Shown here: piece after piece, positions 11,188-22,810 of the stretch
Layout of the letters: each line of letters begins with the position of its first letter
Position numbering within the stretch: position 1 is the stretch's first letter
DNA from: Delphinus delphis
Taxonomy: Eukaryota > Chordata > Mammalia > Artiodactyla > Delphinidae
Direction: 5' to 3'
Length of the DNA stretch: 64,000 nucleotides
Assembly (NCBI RefSeq): GCF_949987515.2
Contig: NC_082694.2
Location: 62,060,080 to 62,124,079 of the forward strand
Position numbers and translations under genes: made by a program
The notes under the pieces: model-generated
What the model was told of the DNA's origin: nothing
The model's input: the letters and a program-made list of their open reading frames with translations, nothing else
The model's database searches: none

Positions 11188-13253
11188 CATGACTGTTTTT
11201 AAATGTAGGCTTTTTGTGGGGTGGTTTTTAGCCTTGAAGATGACACTCCATATTGATCATATTGTATTATAGTAATTATTACAGGGAAGTGGGGATGACC
11301 AATTATGTAGGCCCAAGCCTTGGTTTCATTCCTCAACTGATCATAAGAGGCTATCAACTCTACCCCCATTTTAGCTTACTGTCAAATAAAAGTATACTAA
11401 ATTTGTAATACAGAATATGGTAATCCACATATTTTTCAGAGTACAACCCAGATTTTTTGCTGCCAGATATTTATGAGAAGATTGGTTGTGAGAAAATTGT
11501 CCTGAAGAATGATTACTGAAGGATTGATTGTGAAAGGTTGTCTGGAGAATATAGTATATATGTGTGGTGTTAGAATAGTGTTTCTCACACTAGGTTTCCT
11601 GAGTCACAGTGTTCCTCAAGAGTTATTAATAAGGTGTTCAGAAACTTTAAGGAGAAAATAGTTGCTGCTCCACCTCCTTTGAATTTCAATCTTGACTAAT
11701 TTAGGATATTAAAGCATTGTGGTTTCGGAGCACAATGTTTTGGCTTTCATTGAGTTGTAATTTGGTGATAGCCATTGTCTTTCATTGAGGGATCTTCTGG
11801 AACAGACCTTTGAAAATCATTGCTAAGTGTACTTCAGGAATGTTGTTGAGAACCTGATTTATTATAATCACACTTTCCCTTTAGCAGGACCCATGAGAAG
11901 AAGTTCCCTCAGGTCTCACTGTTAAGTGCAGTTGTTGTTGTTTTTTCTTCAAAGAAAGATGTATTTTTATTCATTGTTAAGTATTTTAAATGCAAGAACT
12001 ACAAGAACTATAAACTGAGGATTCAAATATGCTTTTACTTCACACTGAGAACCAGCAAGTGCAGAGTCAAATTTGCCACTGATCTCTATAAAACCTTCTA
12101 GACCTTTTGGTATATCTTTAATATACTTCAAGCTTCATTTTCTTTTTCCTAAATTTATTTTACCGTTTCCCAATCTTCTTCAAAAATTTAAGCTAGTTTT
12201 ATTGCATATATCTGTGTAGAATGATTTGTATCTTTTTGGAATGGGATGGAGATATAAATACAGTATGATTTTATGCTTATTCTTACCAACTCTACTTGAT
12301 TCTAAGCTTTCCCATGACAACTTCACATCATAATCACGTTATTTCTGTGTCAGATAATCACATTCTCTTGCTTATAATACATAGTGTATTCATTTGTTTA
12401 CCTGTTAAAATGTTTGAGTCACCATTATAGGTACTAGAGAAACAGTACTACATTGAGTGTGTCCTAAGGGAAGTGAAAAGTGGAGTTGCCATTTACTGAG
12501 ATGAGGAAGACTGCAGGAGCAGGAGTTTGGGGTGGGGATGGGAAATTACAGGAGCAGTTTTGGATAAGTTAAGTCTGAGATGAACACATTTGCAATTATA
12601 TTTTCCTAAGAGCTCTTTTGGTCCCACTTATAAGCAATGAGTCACATCTAAGAAGCAGTGGTGTATTGTAGATTTAGGCCATTACTCAATGATCTTTTCC
12701 CTCTTCCTTTGATGGACAGTCAGGCAGCGTCTATCTTGTCAGGGCACATCAAATACATCATATCCTCTAAATCCAGGTCTCAGATCCTTGATTCCTAAAG
12801 AAGACAAATGAATTTGCAGTAGTGGTGGCGTGGGCCCTCCCCTGGCGTCAACCCCTTCATTGTCAGAATTCAGGAAGATCTGCAGATTCCAGCTAAAACC
12901 ACCATACCATCATTGGCAGAGATGAGCAAAGAACTCCAGAACCCAGCATGCTTTGCTTTCACCTTTTCTGAACACATTTACAGTCCCCTCCCCCACCACT
13001 TTTTTGAACCTCAGGGCAGGACTAAAATGGGGCCAGTGAAGCACTGACCTCAAGGGTCAAAATTAAGGAGACCCCAGAAAATCTCAGTAATCAAGATAAA
13101 CACTATTTGAATATAATATTTTTAAAAAATCAAACTTAATGTAAAAATCCATGGATTAATAAAGTGCCATGCCTAGCCATATTGGAGTCTGAGGCAAAAG
13201 GAAAAATCAATCAACATTAATATTGTTTTTATTTAAAATTCTGATCATTTGTT
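11188..13253. other. Intergenic sequence, no confident family
   Basis: About 2 kb without coding content. A segment near 11570-11650 ('gtttctcacactaggtttcctgagtcac') resembles the ends of hAT-type MER elements, but not enough to annotate. The rest is unassigned. Confidence 0.4.
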
Positions 13254-13261
13254 CATCATAA

Positions 13262-13467
13262 TTTTTTTTTTGTGTGTGGTATGCGGGCCTCTCACTGCTG
13301 TGGCCTCTCCCGTTGCGGAGCACAGGCTCCAGACGCGCAGGCTCAGCGGCCATGGCTCACGGGCCCAGCCGCTCCGCGGCATGTGGGATCTTCCCAGACC
13401 GGGGCACGAACCCGTGTCCCCTGCATCGGCAGGCGGACTCTCAACCACTGCGCCACCAGGGAAGCCC
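13262..13467 (-). mobile_element. CHR-type tRNA SINE
   Basis: Near-consensus copy in reverse orientation: head at 13467, A-tail (T run) at 13262-13271. It is flanked by CATCATAATTTTTTTTT at 13254-13270 and 13468-13484. Reverse-complement A and B boxes are visible. Confidence 0.97.
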
Positions 13468-13484
13468 CATCATAATTTTTTTTT

Positions 13485-13990
13485 ATTTGGCACACCCTTG
13501 AATTTTGCCCCCAAAAGTCAGTGCCTTACTCTCCCCTGACTGTAGCCCCAGTTTATTATCAGTTACCCCAGGAATACTAGGTCTCATCCTCTGGGTGTCA
13601 ACCTTATATGATTTTCCTTTGTCTCACTCCATTCAACTTTTCCTTTACTATTACCCTGCCTTCTGGAACTCATGGCTATTTAAGAGCTTATAAGAGTTAT
13701 ATTAAGAGCTTGTATCTCTCATACTTTCAAGATGTTCTCTGAATGCTTCTTTAATCTTTTGCCCTGATTCTCCTATTTCCATTGTTGTGCTCTCAAGTGG
13801 TAGATGTTTTCTTTCCCACATTCCTTATAACATTGAGATGTGGTAGAAGTCTTTGCTCATTATAACTTGAGATGGGATAGAAGTCTTTGCTCACTATAAC
13901 TGCTTCTAGACACTTCCACCTTCTTTCTCCCTATAATCACTAAGGTTTGAATATCATGTGATCAAAACATACCACAAACTACCCTTTTCT
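13485..13990 (+). other. Pyrimidine-rich sequence, possibly the 5' part of the L2 element
   Basis: The pyrimidine-rich plus strand has the same texture as the L2 copy that follows and may be its upstream ORF portion, but I could not match motifs. It contains a 34-bp tandem duplication (13834-13867 and 13868-13901). Confidence 0.35.
13834..13901 (+). repeat. 34-bp tandem duplication
   Basis: 'tgagatgtggtagaagtctt' at 13834 recurs as 'tgagatgggatagaagtctt' at 13868, each followed by 'tgctca.tataac'. The two units differ at a few bases, so the duplication is not recent. Confidence 0.85.
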
Positions 13991-14040
13991 TTGCAGTTAT
14001 CCGTGGACCCCAACATCAATTCCTGGAAGATTTTATTTCC

Positions 14041-14424
14041 TTGCCAACTGTGAAATTCCTTGGTGATTTCAATATCCACTTAGATTATTATTCTAGTAAA
14101 CTGTCCTCAAACTTCTTTGCCCACATCCCCTCCGATGATCTTGTTCTTCACCCTTCCACAGTCATTCAGTCCTGGGGCCATACCCTAGATGACATCATCG
14201 TCATTATAAAAAGTAGCATCTTTGTAGTCTTAATTTCAAGCATCACACTTTCCAAGCAGCTCTTCCTATCTTTCCATCTCACCTTTTCTAGTACCCCCAA
14301 TTCAACATTCTTTAAGCTTACTGGCATAATCTGTAGATCCTTCCAGTTTTTTGCCCTCCCTCACCACCCTCTTATGTCTATAGATGCTTCTTTATCCAAG
14401 TTAGATTCTGCCATTGGGCATTAA
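14041..14424 (+). pseudogene. L2 endonuclease fragment
   Basis: Still-open 127-codon frame in the apurinic endonuclease domain of L2 (EEP superfamily). It keeps GDFNIHLD (the conserved GDFN aspartate/asparagine block) at residues about 8-15 and the 'HTLDDII' block at about 47-54. The ATG is not a native start; the frame is bounded by decay mutations. It is not an active protein. Confidence 0.75.
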
Positions 14425-14608
14425 ATCTCTCCTTTACATACATCCTCACTTCCTTAGCCATCTCACTTTTCCATAGTTGCCTGACAAAATTCCAGACCTG
14501 GTTAAATACCTCTTTCCACCTACATTGTTTCTGCACCTACACAGCAAATGTAGTTGGAGCAACATACAAAACCAGACTTTCAGGTCTCACTTTAAATTCA
14601 TGATGTCT

Positions 14609-14819
14609 GGGCTTCCCTGGTGGCGCAGTTGTTGAGAGTCCGCCTGCCGATGCAGGTGACACGGGTTCGTGCCCTGGTCCGGGAAGATCCCACATGCCGC
14701 GGAGCGGCTGTGCCCGTGAGCCATGGCCGCTAAGCCTGAGCGTCCGGAGCCTGTTGCTCCGCAACGGGAGAGGCCACAACAATGAGAGGCCAGTGTACCG
14801 CAAAAACAAACAAACAAAA
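14609..14819 (+). mobile_element. CHR-type tRNA SINE (inserted in L2)
   Basis: Head GGGCTTCCCTGGTGGCGCAG, tRNA-like B box 'gggttcgtgccc', then 'cgcaaaaacaaacaaac' tail. Flanked by AAATTCATGATGTCT (14594-14608) and AAATTCGTGATGTCT (14820-14834), one mismatch. It therefore postdates the L2 copy. Confidence 0.97.
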
Positions 14820-14956
14820 AAATTCGTGATGTCTAATCTTGAATGGACTCTCAGTGCTGCGGAGTCATTCTCCTCTACTGCCCTAGTTCATTCACTCTCA
14901 CTCTGCTAGGCCAATTTTTCCTACTTTTTCCCTCTTTTCCAAACTTCCAGTTTTCT

Positions 14957-15164
14957 TTTTTGTTTTTTTTTTTGCAGTATGCGGGCCTCTCACTGTTGCG
15001 GCCTCTCCCGTTGCGGAGCACAGGCTCCGGACGCGCAGGCTCAGCGGCCATGGCTCACGGGCCCAGCCGCTCCGCGGCATGTGGGATCTTCCCAGACCGG
15101 GGCACGAACCCGTGTCCCCTGCATCGGCAGGCAGACTCTCAACCACTGCGCCACCAGGGAAGCA
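14957..15164 (-). mobile_element. CHR-type tRNA SINE (inserted in L2)
   Basis: Reverse-oriented, close to consensus. Flanked by CCAAACTTCCAGTTTTCT at 14939-14956 and 15165-15182, a perfect duplication. It lies only about 140 bp from the previous, oppositely oriented copy, so the two could pair as an inverted SINE pair if transcribed. Confidence 0.97.
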
Positions 15165-17035
15165 CCAAACTTCCAGTTTTCTATCCTCATTCTTAACTGA
15201 TTACTTTGCTTTAATTCGCTGAGAAAATAATGCAAATCGCAAGACAATGTGTATAGACTCTCACCACCACATCTACCTATTTACCTACATTTGCACCTAT
15301 ATATTATGATTTCCATTCCCCATGGATAAACTGACCATGTTACTAGTAAAGGTGAACTATCCACTTGTGCATCTGAACTACTTTCCTCTCACCTGCTCAA
15401 ACTACCAGTGTAGACATTTTCTTCCTACTCGCCTGATTCCCCTTTCTATTAGATCATATTAAACAGTTTATAAATATGTACAGTTTCTCCCATCTTTAAA
15501 CAAGCAAAGTAAACACCAAAAACTTTCCTAGTCTCCTCATTTTCTCTAGTTTCTTATAATTTCATTGTCACCTTTTAGAAACTAATAGCTGAAATCAGTG
15601 TCTATACCTGCTGTCTCTGATTATGTTCACCGTCTCTCTTGAAAACTTCTCATTTAGGTTTTGCTTCCATCCACTACTCTATCAAAACTGTTCTTTTCAA
15701 AGCACCAAATTTTAATCCTTTGTAAACCCAATAATCCATTCTAAGTCTTGATCTTTCTTGACCTATCAGCTGCAGTTGACTCAGTTGTCAACCTTCCTCC
15801 TTGAAATACCTTCTACACCAGCTTCCTAGAACACCACTCTTCTGGTTTTACTCCTAAGTCACTGCCACCCCTTTGCTTATTCTTATTTATCTCCTGAAAC
15901 TTTAAATATTAGAGTACCCCTTGTACAATCCTCAGAACTCTACTTACATTTCTCACACATTCTCTTGGTTAATATCATCCAGTTTCATGATTTTAATTAC
16001 CATTTTTATACAGTAGAATCCCAAAATTTATCTTTAGCCCAGACATCTTTAGCCTATTTGAATATATAAAAAGCACCTGAAACTTAAATTCTCTATCAAG
16101 CCCCCTTCCCCGCCTCACCCATAATGGAATCATTTCAGTCCTCTCCATCTTGGTAAATGTTGACTTTACCCTCCAGTTTCTCAGGCCAAAAAACTTTGGA
16201 GTCACACATTTGACTTCTTCTTTCTCTTCATGCCACATACAATCCATTAGCAAATCCTACCTTAAAATATATTACAAATCTGAGGACTCTTCACCATTTC
16301 AATTGCTTTGATGTTGGTCTAAGTCAATTCTCTCCTCCCTGGATAGCCTCCTTAAGTAATATTCCTGTTTCCTCCCTTTCCCTCCTACACTCTAACTCAA
16401 CACAGCAGCCAAAATGATGCCTTGAAATATAATATCAGGTGATATCATATCTCTGCTCTACACACTCCTTGGCTTCTGTCCCCCTCAGAGTAGATCCAAC
16501 TTACTTAAAATGACATACAGCAGCTTACATGATTTGTTCTCCCATTACTTCCCTGGCCTCACCTTCTGCTATTCTCCCTCTTGCTCATTCATCCAGATAC
16601 TCTGTTGTCCTTTATATCTTTGAACATGCCAGTGATGCTCCCGTCGTCTCAAGTCCTTTGCCCTTGTTTTACCCTGTGCTTTGAGGATTCTTCTCCAAGA
16701 TATTGCATGGCTTGTTTTCTCATCTCCTTCAAGTATTGTTTTCTTAAGTGATACTTTCCCTAAGTACCTTTTAAAAAATTATTTTGACCCAGACTTCCCT
16801 ATTCCCTTTTCTTGCTTTAATTTTCTTAAAACCTGTCATCACAATTTGACAATTATATCTTAAAATGTTTATTTATTTTTTATTCTCTTCTTCCCCCTTT
16901 CTCCCTAAACACTAACACTAGACAAGAAGATCTGAGGGCAGGGATATGGGTCTATTTTTTTCCCTGCTAAAATCCAACATTATGAATAATACTTAGCAAT
17001 ATATTCAACAAGCCTTTTTTCAACACTTTGGTGAA

Positions 17036-17103
17036 TGTGTGTGTATACATATGTGTGTGTATATATATATGTATATATATATGTCTATATCTATATCTAT
17101 ATC
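17036..17103. repeat. Compound (TG)n/(TA)n/(TCTATA)n microsatellite
   Basis: Short GT units grade into TATA and then four 'ctatat' units. It starts at the expected 3' end of the L2 copy. Confidence 0.9.
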
Positions 17104-18045
17104 TCCACATACTGTTTCTTTAAGACCAACACATTAGTTTTCCTTTATTCATTGGTCAAATTCCCAGTTCATGGCACCAAAACAGGAGACGGAAAGAAAG
17201 GCACATCTTTCTGCTGTCACCAGTCTGGCGAGAAAGAAGCCTGAGCAGTATATTATACAATTTAGAGATATCAGCTTATTTTCCCATGTCACATACCCAT
17301 AGCTACAGTGCTTTTATTATTTGTTCTAAATACTAATACTTTAAAACTGAAGACACTTATGTACATGCAGTCACCTACATTAGGTTTTCTAGATGATGAC
17401 ACACCAAGAGTGACAAAGTCAAATGCCTTGAAAGTTCAGTGAAGAGGCATACATTTGTGAAGAAGAGCAACTGGAAAAATAGGGAATGCTTTCCCCATCT
17501 TAAGTGGACAGCTGGTACTCAGACTCAGTCAATAATTGCTATACATTAATTTGAAATCAATAATACCAGATCTTCAGGTTTTCAAAAAAAATGTTGGAAA
17601 TACATATTTCTATCTAAAATACCCCCATGTTTAAAACCTGGCAATAAATTAAAAATTTGAAAAATACTGGTGCCCACCAAGGGTCTCTGCAAGTTGGATT
17701 TTGTTCCTGGGCCTCCCGTCTGCATTTTTTGCCTTTTGGTCTTGTGTGCCCTGCTGGCTAGGCTCAACCACTTCTAGTAATTAAGGCCTGCTGATAGGAT
17801 GTGGGCAGAAAGCCCCCTTCCTTCTTCCCTAGGGCTTATAGTATTTCCATATTGTGAGCAAATGCATCCAAATTCTGTGACAGGAGTTTCATTCTAGATT
17901 GTTAAGATACCTCCAAGAATTGTAAAGCGTGTCCTCTCTGGATAAAGTTAGAGTTTCCAGTTTTAGATAAGACTTTACAGTTTATTGTACTTTATAAATT
18001 TGTCCCATTACCATATGCTTTCTTCTCATCAATATAATTCTAGGT
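17104..18045. other. Intergenic sequence, nothing recognised
   Basis: No repeat family or coding content recognised. Confidence 0.5.
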
Positions 18046-18175
18046 CATTCATTCACTTGTTTCTTCAAAAAATATTTAGTGAGGGTCTACTACCTGCCAC
18101 ACAACATACTGGATGCTGTGTAGATGCTCAATGACAAATACTATTTGATAAGACAGACAGTCAATATTGATTCTC
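18046..18175 (-). mobile_element. L2 LINE 3' end fragment
   Basis: 'cattcattcacttgtttcttcaaaaaatatttagtgagg' followed by 'tactacctgcca' and 'actggatgctg' is the reverse complement of the L2 tail (consensus tail ends in 'caataaatatttgttgaatg'). Confidence 0.65.
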
Positions 18176-18293
18176 TTCTTTCATAGTAACAGCATCAGTT
18201 TAATTTGAGATGGTAATATCTAGCCAATGATGACACTTCCCCTGATGCTTGCATATTGTTGTGGACATGTGACTAAGCTCTGTCTAATGAGAT

Positions 18294-18772
18294 TGTTATG
18301 GGTTGAATTATTTCCCCCAAAAAGATATGTTGAATTCCTAAACCCTAGTACCTCAGAATGTGACCTTATTTGGAAATAGTGTTGTTGCATATGTAATAAG
18401 TTAAGATGAGCTTATACTGGAGTAGATAGGGACCTCAACCCAATGATTGATATCCTCATAAGAAGAGAAGACACACAGACAAAGGGAAGAAAATAACATG
18501 GGAGAACACAAAAAGAGAACACCATGTGACACCAGAGATAGCAATTAAAGTGAATCGCAGCTGTAAACGAAAGAACATAAAGAATTGATGGCCACACCAG
18601 AAGCTAGAGAGGGGCAAGGAAGAATTCTCCCCAGGATCTCAGAAGGAGCATGGCCCTACTAATACCTTGATTTCAGACTTCTGGACTCCAGAACTGTGAG
18701 ACATAAAGTTCTTTTTTTCTGAGACACCCAGTTTGTGGTACTTTGTTATAGAAGCCCTAGGAAACTAATACA
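18294..18772 (+). mobile_element. MLT1-type LTR (ERVL-MaLR), complete
   Basis: Starts TGTTATGGGTTGAATT and ends GGAAACTAATACA, the typical MLT1 termini. Internal matches include 'cctcagaatgtgaccttatttgg' and 'ccagaactgtgaga', followed by 'gtttgtggtactttgttata'. It is longer than usual (about 480 bp), with extra sequence around 18400-18640. A solitary LTR with no internal ERV sequence next to it. Confidence 0.88.
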
Positions 18773-19430
18773 GAGGTATAAGCAAAAATGGTCAGATGGG
18801 ATTTCTGCTAATACTCCTTTTAAAAAGTTGTACATTTAGTTAGAAAGATGGACATTATAACCTGAGCCCCAGCTGGCATGTTGAACCATGTGGCATATTT
18901 GAGGATGAGATGCACACACTAAGGATGGTGGCAAAGAGCTCTAGAAGAAGTCTGGGACATGGAGGTATTGTGAATTGCTTTTCTGGTCCTGGAAGCCCTA
19001 CCTCTGGCCTTCTTTTATATGACATTTAAATAAAATTCTGTGTGGTTTAAGTGTGCCATTTGGACTTCATGTTTATGCAGCCACACTAATCCTAACTAAT
19101 ATACTGGTCTTCAAACAGATGTTAAGTATAGTGTAGAGGAGTCTCATGGGTGGAGGCAGGTGGCAAATTTCAGGAAGTGCTTCATGGAAGGAGAGATCTT
19201 TAAAGTGGGGGAAGAAAAGAATAAATGGGATTGGGAAAGCACCCCAAATTAAGTTCATTTATATTATCATAATATTTATTGGTGGCCTTACTGATACCAA
19301 CTACTAGGGTAATACGGAAAATTATCTCATGTTCATGTTGATCGTCATGTGCAAATGCCTGCTTTGGAGAGTCGATTCGTACATGACAGCCAAATGTTAG
19401 AAAGGCACAGATTTTGAGGTCCAGCAAGTT
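18773..19430. other. Intergenic sequence, nothing recognised
   Basis: No family or gene recognised. Confidence 0.45.
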
Positions 19431-19725
19431 TATAATGTTTTCTCTCTGGTACTTATTAACTGTGTATTGTGACTTGTTATCTAATATATCTGAGCATCAA
19501 TTTTCCCATCTATAAAATTTAAATAAATACATCTGACACCCAGGCTCTTACAAGGAGTAAATGAGATAGTACATGCACCAGTGCTAAATGAGGAATAAAT
19601 GAGATAGTTCATCTAAGAATAACTGAAGTACAAATGAGATATGAGGAATAAATTAAGATAATATAAGTAAAAGTGCCTTAACATCTGCCTTTTGTGCAGC
19701 AGATAGTCAATAAATGTTATTTCCC
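19430..19725 (-). mobile_element. MIR SINE with internal duplications
   Basis: Reverse-oriented MIR: 'atctgagcatcaattttcccatctataaaat' then 'aaggagtaaatgagatagtacatgca', ending 'gatagtcaataaatgttatt'. The 'aaatgagata' block recurs at about 19558, 19596 and 19633, with 'gaggaataaat' copies, so the middle has grown by local duplication. Confidence 0.75.
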
Positions 19726-22070
19726 TGCCATTCTTTCATCTATCAATTTTTCTTCTGCAATCAAGTAAGTCAAAGAACTTAGACTTTTGGTGGGAGAAGG
19801 AAGTAATTCTTAAAGCAAATTGTCTTTATGTTTTGCTGTGTGTAGCACATCATGTTGTAATACACTAAAAGGCCAACCTTGTGTGTTTAAATTACAGCTT
19901 CAACAAGGATACTTGCTTTAGGGGAATAAATAGAGCTTCTGGTGCCTGCTTAGTTCAGCCAGCTCAAGGGTATATTATCTTTTCAGGTATTACGTGGAAA
20001 CCTTTAATACAAGAAGGAACTTCTTTACAGTATCCTGGGGAAAAGGCTGTATGCTTAACCTTAGTCAACTGAATTTTTTTTCACTTGAATCTTTTTATAG
20101 AAAAATTTTATAGAAACAGCTTGGCACCCAATGGAAAAAAATATATACTTACTCTTAGATCTAGCTTAGCCATTTAGTCAACATGATTAGGACATTTGGA
20201 TATTTCCAAAATATTTCATATATATGTATATATGAAAAAAATATATATATATACTTTTTCCTATATACTTTCTTTCTCCTGGTGTAGCTCAGGACATAGG
20301 AGTTATTATGGAATCCTTAGAATATATCACATCTCCCCATTCCCTTCAGATCCTTCCTCTTCCTTCCCCACCCTGGTCTCAGAGTTTTCTATATTTTGAG
20401 GTCAATTCCTCTCCTGGATAGGAAATCTATAAGAATTTGTGACTTGGGTAATATATAGTAATCTTTTATTTTGGATTAATGATCCTCAAAATCCATCCGT
20501 GTATCCTCTCTAGATCATTGTTCCAGGACCCAAATGAACTGCCTTACGGTTCTGACTTTGAAACCACTTGTTCATTTCTGTTACAATTTCCTCTATTCTC
20601 TACAACTTCAGTCACCTTTACTTAAAGCTGTGGCCCCACTCTAGGTTATAGAAATAGTTTGGCTCCCAATGAGAATAAAGTAACTCCTCTTAGACCTATA
20701 GATTCTATATGAAGCCAGCTGTGTTATTGGTCTTACAGTGTTTGGTAACGTGGTTCTAATTATCAGGCCATATACTACAGTTAACTGGGTTTCCTTTTCA
20801 TGACATTTGACCTGAGTGCATTTCTTAGTTTTAGAAGTCTAATGGATTCTGTGCAGTTCACTTGGGAGGTGACATACTGAACATACTGTGCAGTTCACTT
20901 GGGAGGTGACATTTACCCAGCACTGATTTCTGATCTGTATTTATACTTATTGTAAGATGTTAGAGCCCACCTCTTGCTCACCATGAATATACTTGACATT
21001 GACTACTTGTCTCTAGCTATGGCTGATGGTAAGACTCATCTTCCCTGCCTGCCCAGTCCCCCAAGCAATCTCCCTCTAATTTGGTACACGTTGTTGATGA
21101 CTGAACTGCTGCTCTGACTTTTCTGCCTTAATTGATTTTCCTGGACTGGATCCTATGACTTTCAAGTTGGTACTCTAATGTCCTGTAGTAAGGATAGAGG
21201 ATAATGAGCTTGACTAATTGGATGGTTTGTTTTCTGTGCAGAAAAGAGTAAAAGACTTAAAATGGTAAGCTGTAGCTAAACAATACCTCAAAGTGGCCTT
21301 TGGCAAAACTGTAATGTGAGTCAAGTGTATGAAGAGTGTTTATCCACCTCTTCATAAGGTGACCCTTTTCTCCTTTTTTCTTCAAAAATTCTAATCTTTA
21401 GCTGCCCCAGGTTATCCCAATTGGAAGTTGATAAGCAAACTTTAGGTGTTAATGATAACATGTTAAGTCTTCTAGAATATTTGCATGATAAAAGAGCACC
21501 ACCGAAAGGATCTTTGAGAGTAGATTTTAAGACTTTGTGGCCCCCTCCAACTGCATTACTTTACAGAAAATTATCTCGTGGGCTTTTGGATTCAAATAAC
21601 TAAATCGATTAACAAAAACTTAAGACAATAAGTGTATAGTTATTAACATTTTTATCTTAGAAAAGAATGCCATTTAAAAATGTATCATAAATCATCATCA
21701 TTTTCTATATGATGGGAAATTTTAATAAGAAAAAAGTAGAGAGGTCATCATCTCAAAATCAAGGACAGTATTTTTCAGGAAAGAACATACATTGTTAATT
21801 TTAAATGCAGAAATTTTACACAAAATTTTGTATTGTATGTGCTTTTGTGCTAAAAGTATTTCAAATTGACATAGTTTCATAGAAACAAAAACAAAAGAAG
21901 GAAAAAAGGAAGGAAGGAAAAACGAAAACCAAATGTTCATTTTTTTCCCAGGATACTAAAGTCACAACCGTTGTTAAAAATCTAGCTTTTTCATGTAAAT
22001 GTATTTATGATGACAATGTTGAACTTTATTTGAGTCCTATGCTTCCTTAAGGTAAGGTAAGGATGGTTGG
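19726..22070. other. Intergenic sequence, mostly unrecognised
   Basis: Contains an AT microsatellite near 20213-20260, a 37-bp tandem duplication at 20851, and a GGAA-rich stretch near 21895-21920. No exon or named repeat could be supported. Confidence 0.45.
20851..20913 (+). repeat. 37-bp-period partial tandem duplication
   Basis: 'gtgcagttcacttgggaggt' followed by 'gacat' occurs at 20851-20875 and identically at 20888-20912, separated by 'actgaacatact'. The two 25-bp units are identical, so the event is fairly young. Confidence 0.95.
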
Positions 22071-22312
22071 AAAATTTCCTCCCACCTCCTTCTCTGTTCT
22101 GACAGACTCTAGGTTAACAACAGACCACCCTGCCCCAGCATCTTCCAAGACAAGACACACCCCGACCCCTCCTCAATAACTCCCTTGTTTTATAAAACCC
22201 CAGGTTTTCCCTCTCTGCTTTTAGACATTTCTTATTAATGAATGTTTTCCCCCTAATGCAAGAGCCTGAGTAAAATCATCTTAATTATCTGGTGCATTTT
22301 GTCTTTCACAAT
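22070..22312 (+). mobile_element. Possible solo ERV LTR fragment
   Basis: Layout resembles an LTR U3-R-U5: a C-rich stretch with 'caagacacaccccgacccct', TATAAAA at 22191-22197, then a 'tgcttttagacatttctta' region and an end 'ggtgcattttgtctttcaca'. No 5' TG boundary, internal sequence or TSD was identified. It could also be a chance promoter-like region. Confidence 0.35.
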
Positions 22313-22584
22313 GAAAATATCCAACCTCATTCACCTCCCCCTCACCATTTCTGATGTAATCAATTCAGCATTCTCTTTGGATTCAGAAAAGTCCAGTTGC
22401 AATTGCTTTGTTCCTTCTCTTTGCCAAAAGAGAACAGAAGTGGGCAGGGAGTCTGTCTCCTGCTGCTCCAGGTGGTCCTTTAGACAGTGGACCCTCAGCC
22501 TGTGGTAACTGTTATTTACTCAACACGGCACAGGTATTTTCCTGACTGAGATGTCAATGTGTCCCTGTGAGGTTTTTTGTTTTT

Positions 22585-22791
22585 TGTTTTTTGTTTTTTC
22601 GGTACGCGGGCCTCTCACTGTTGTTTCCTCTCCCGTTGCGGAGCACAGGCTCCGGACGCGCAGGCTCAGCGGCCATGGCTCATGGGCCCAGCCGCTCCGC
22701 GGCATGTGGGATCTTCCCGGACCGGGGCACGAACCCGTGTCCCCTGCATCGGCAGGTGGACTCTCAACCACTGTGCCACCAGGGAAGCCCT
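22585..22791 (-). mobile_element. CHR-type tRNA SINE
   Basis: Reverse-oriented, near-consensus. Flanked by CTGTGAGGTTTTTTGTTTT at about 22565-22583 and 22792-22810. The T-rich tail and T-rich target overlap, so the left edge is approximate. Confidence 0.96.
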
Positions 22792-22810
22792 CTGTGAGGT
22801 TTTTTGTTTT

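Larger units (their letters stand above)
13990..17035 (+). mobile_element. Long L2 LINE (CR1 clade), split by two SINEs
   Basis: One collinear plus-strand L2 copy of about 2.6 kb once the two SINEs are removed. In order: endonuclease core at about 14040-14200 (frame reads LGDFNIHLD, then SWGHTLDDII); RT-region remnant 'cttgacctatcagctgcagt' near 15755 (decayed LDLSAAFD motif); 'gtttctcaggccaaaaaactttggagtcac' near 16175; 'ctcaacacagcagccaaaatga' near 16395; and the L2 3' end with 'ccagatactc..gaacatgcca', 'cctttgcccttg' and 'agaagatctgagggcagggat' up to about 17000. The reading frame is broken in many places. Unusually long for such an old family. Confidence 0.8.

Noticed and set aside
14041..14424. 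Functional nuclease gene
   Set aside because: Part of a decayed L2 LINE; there is no native start and the frame is broken on both sides.
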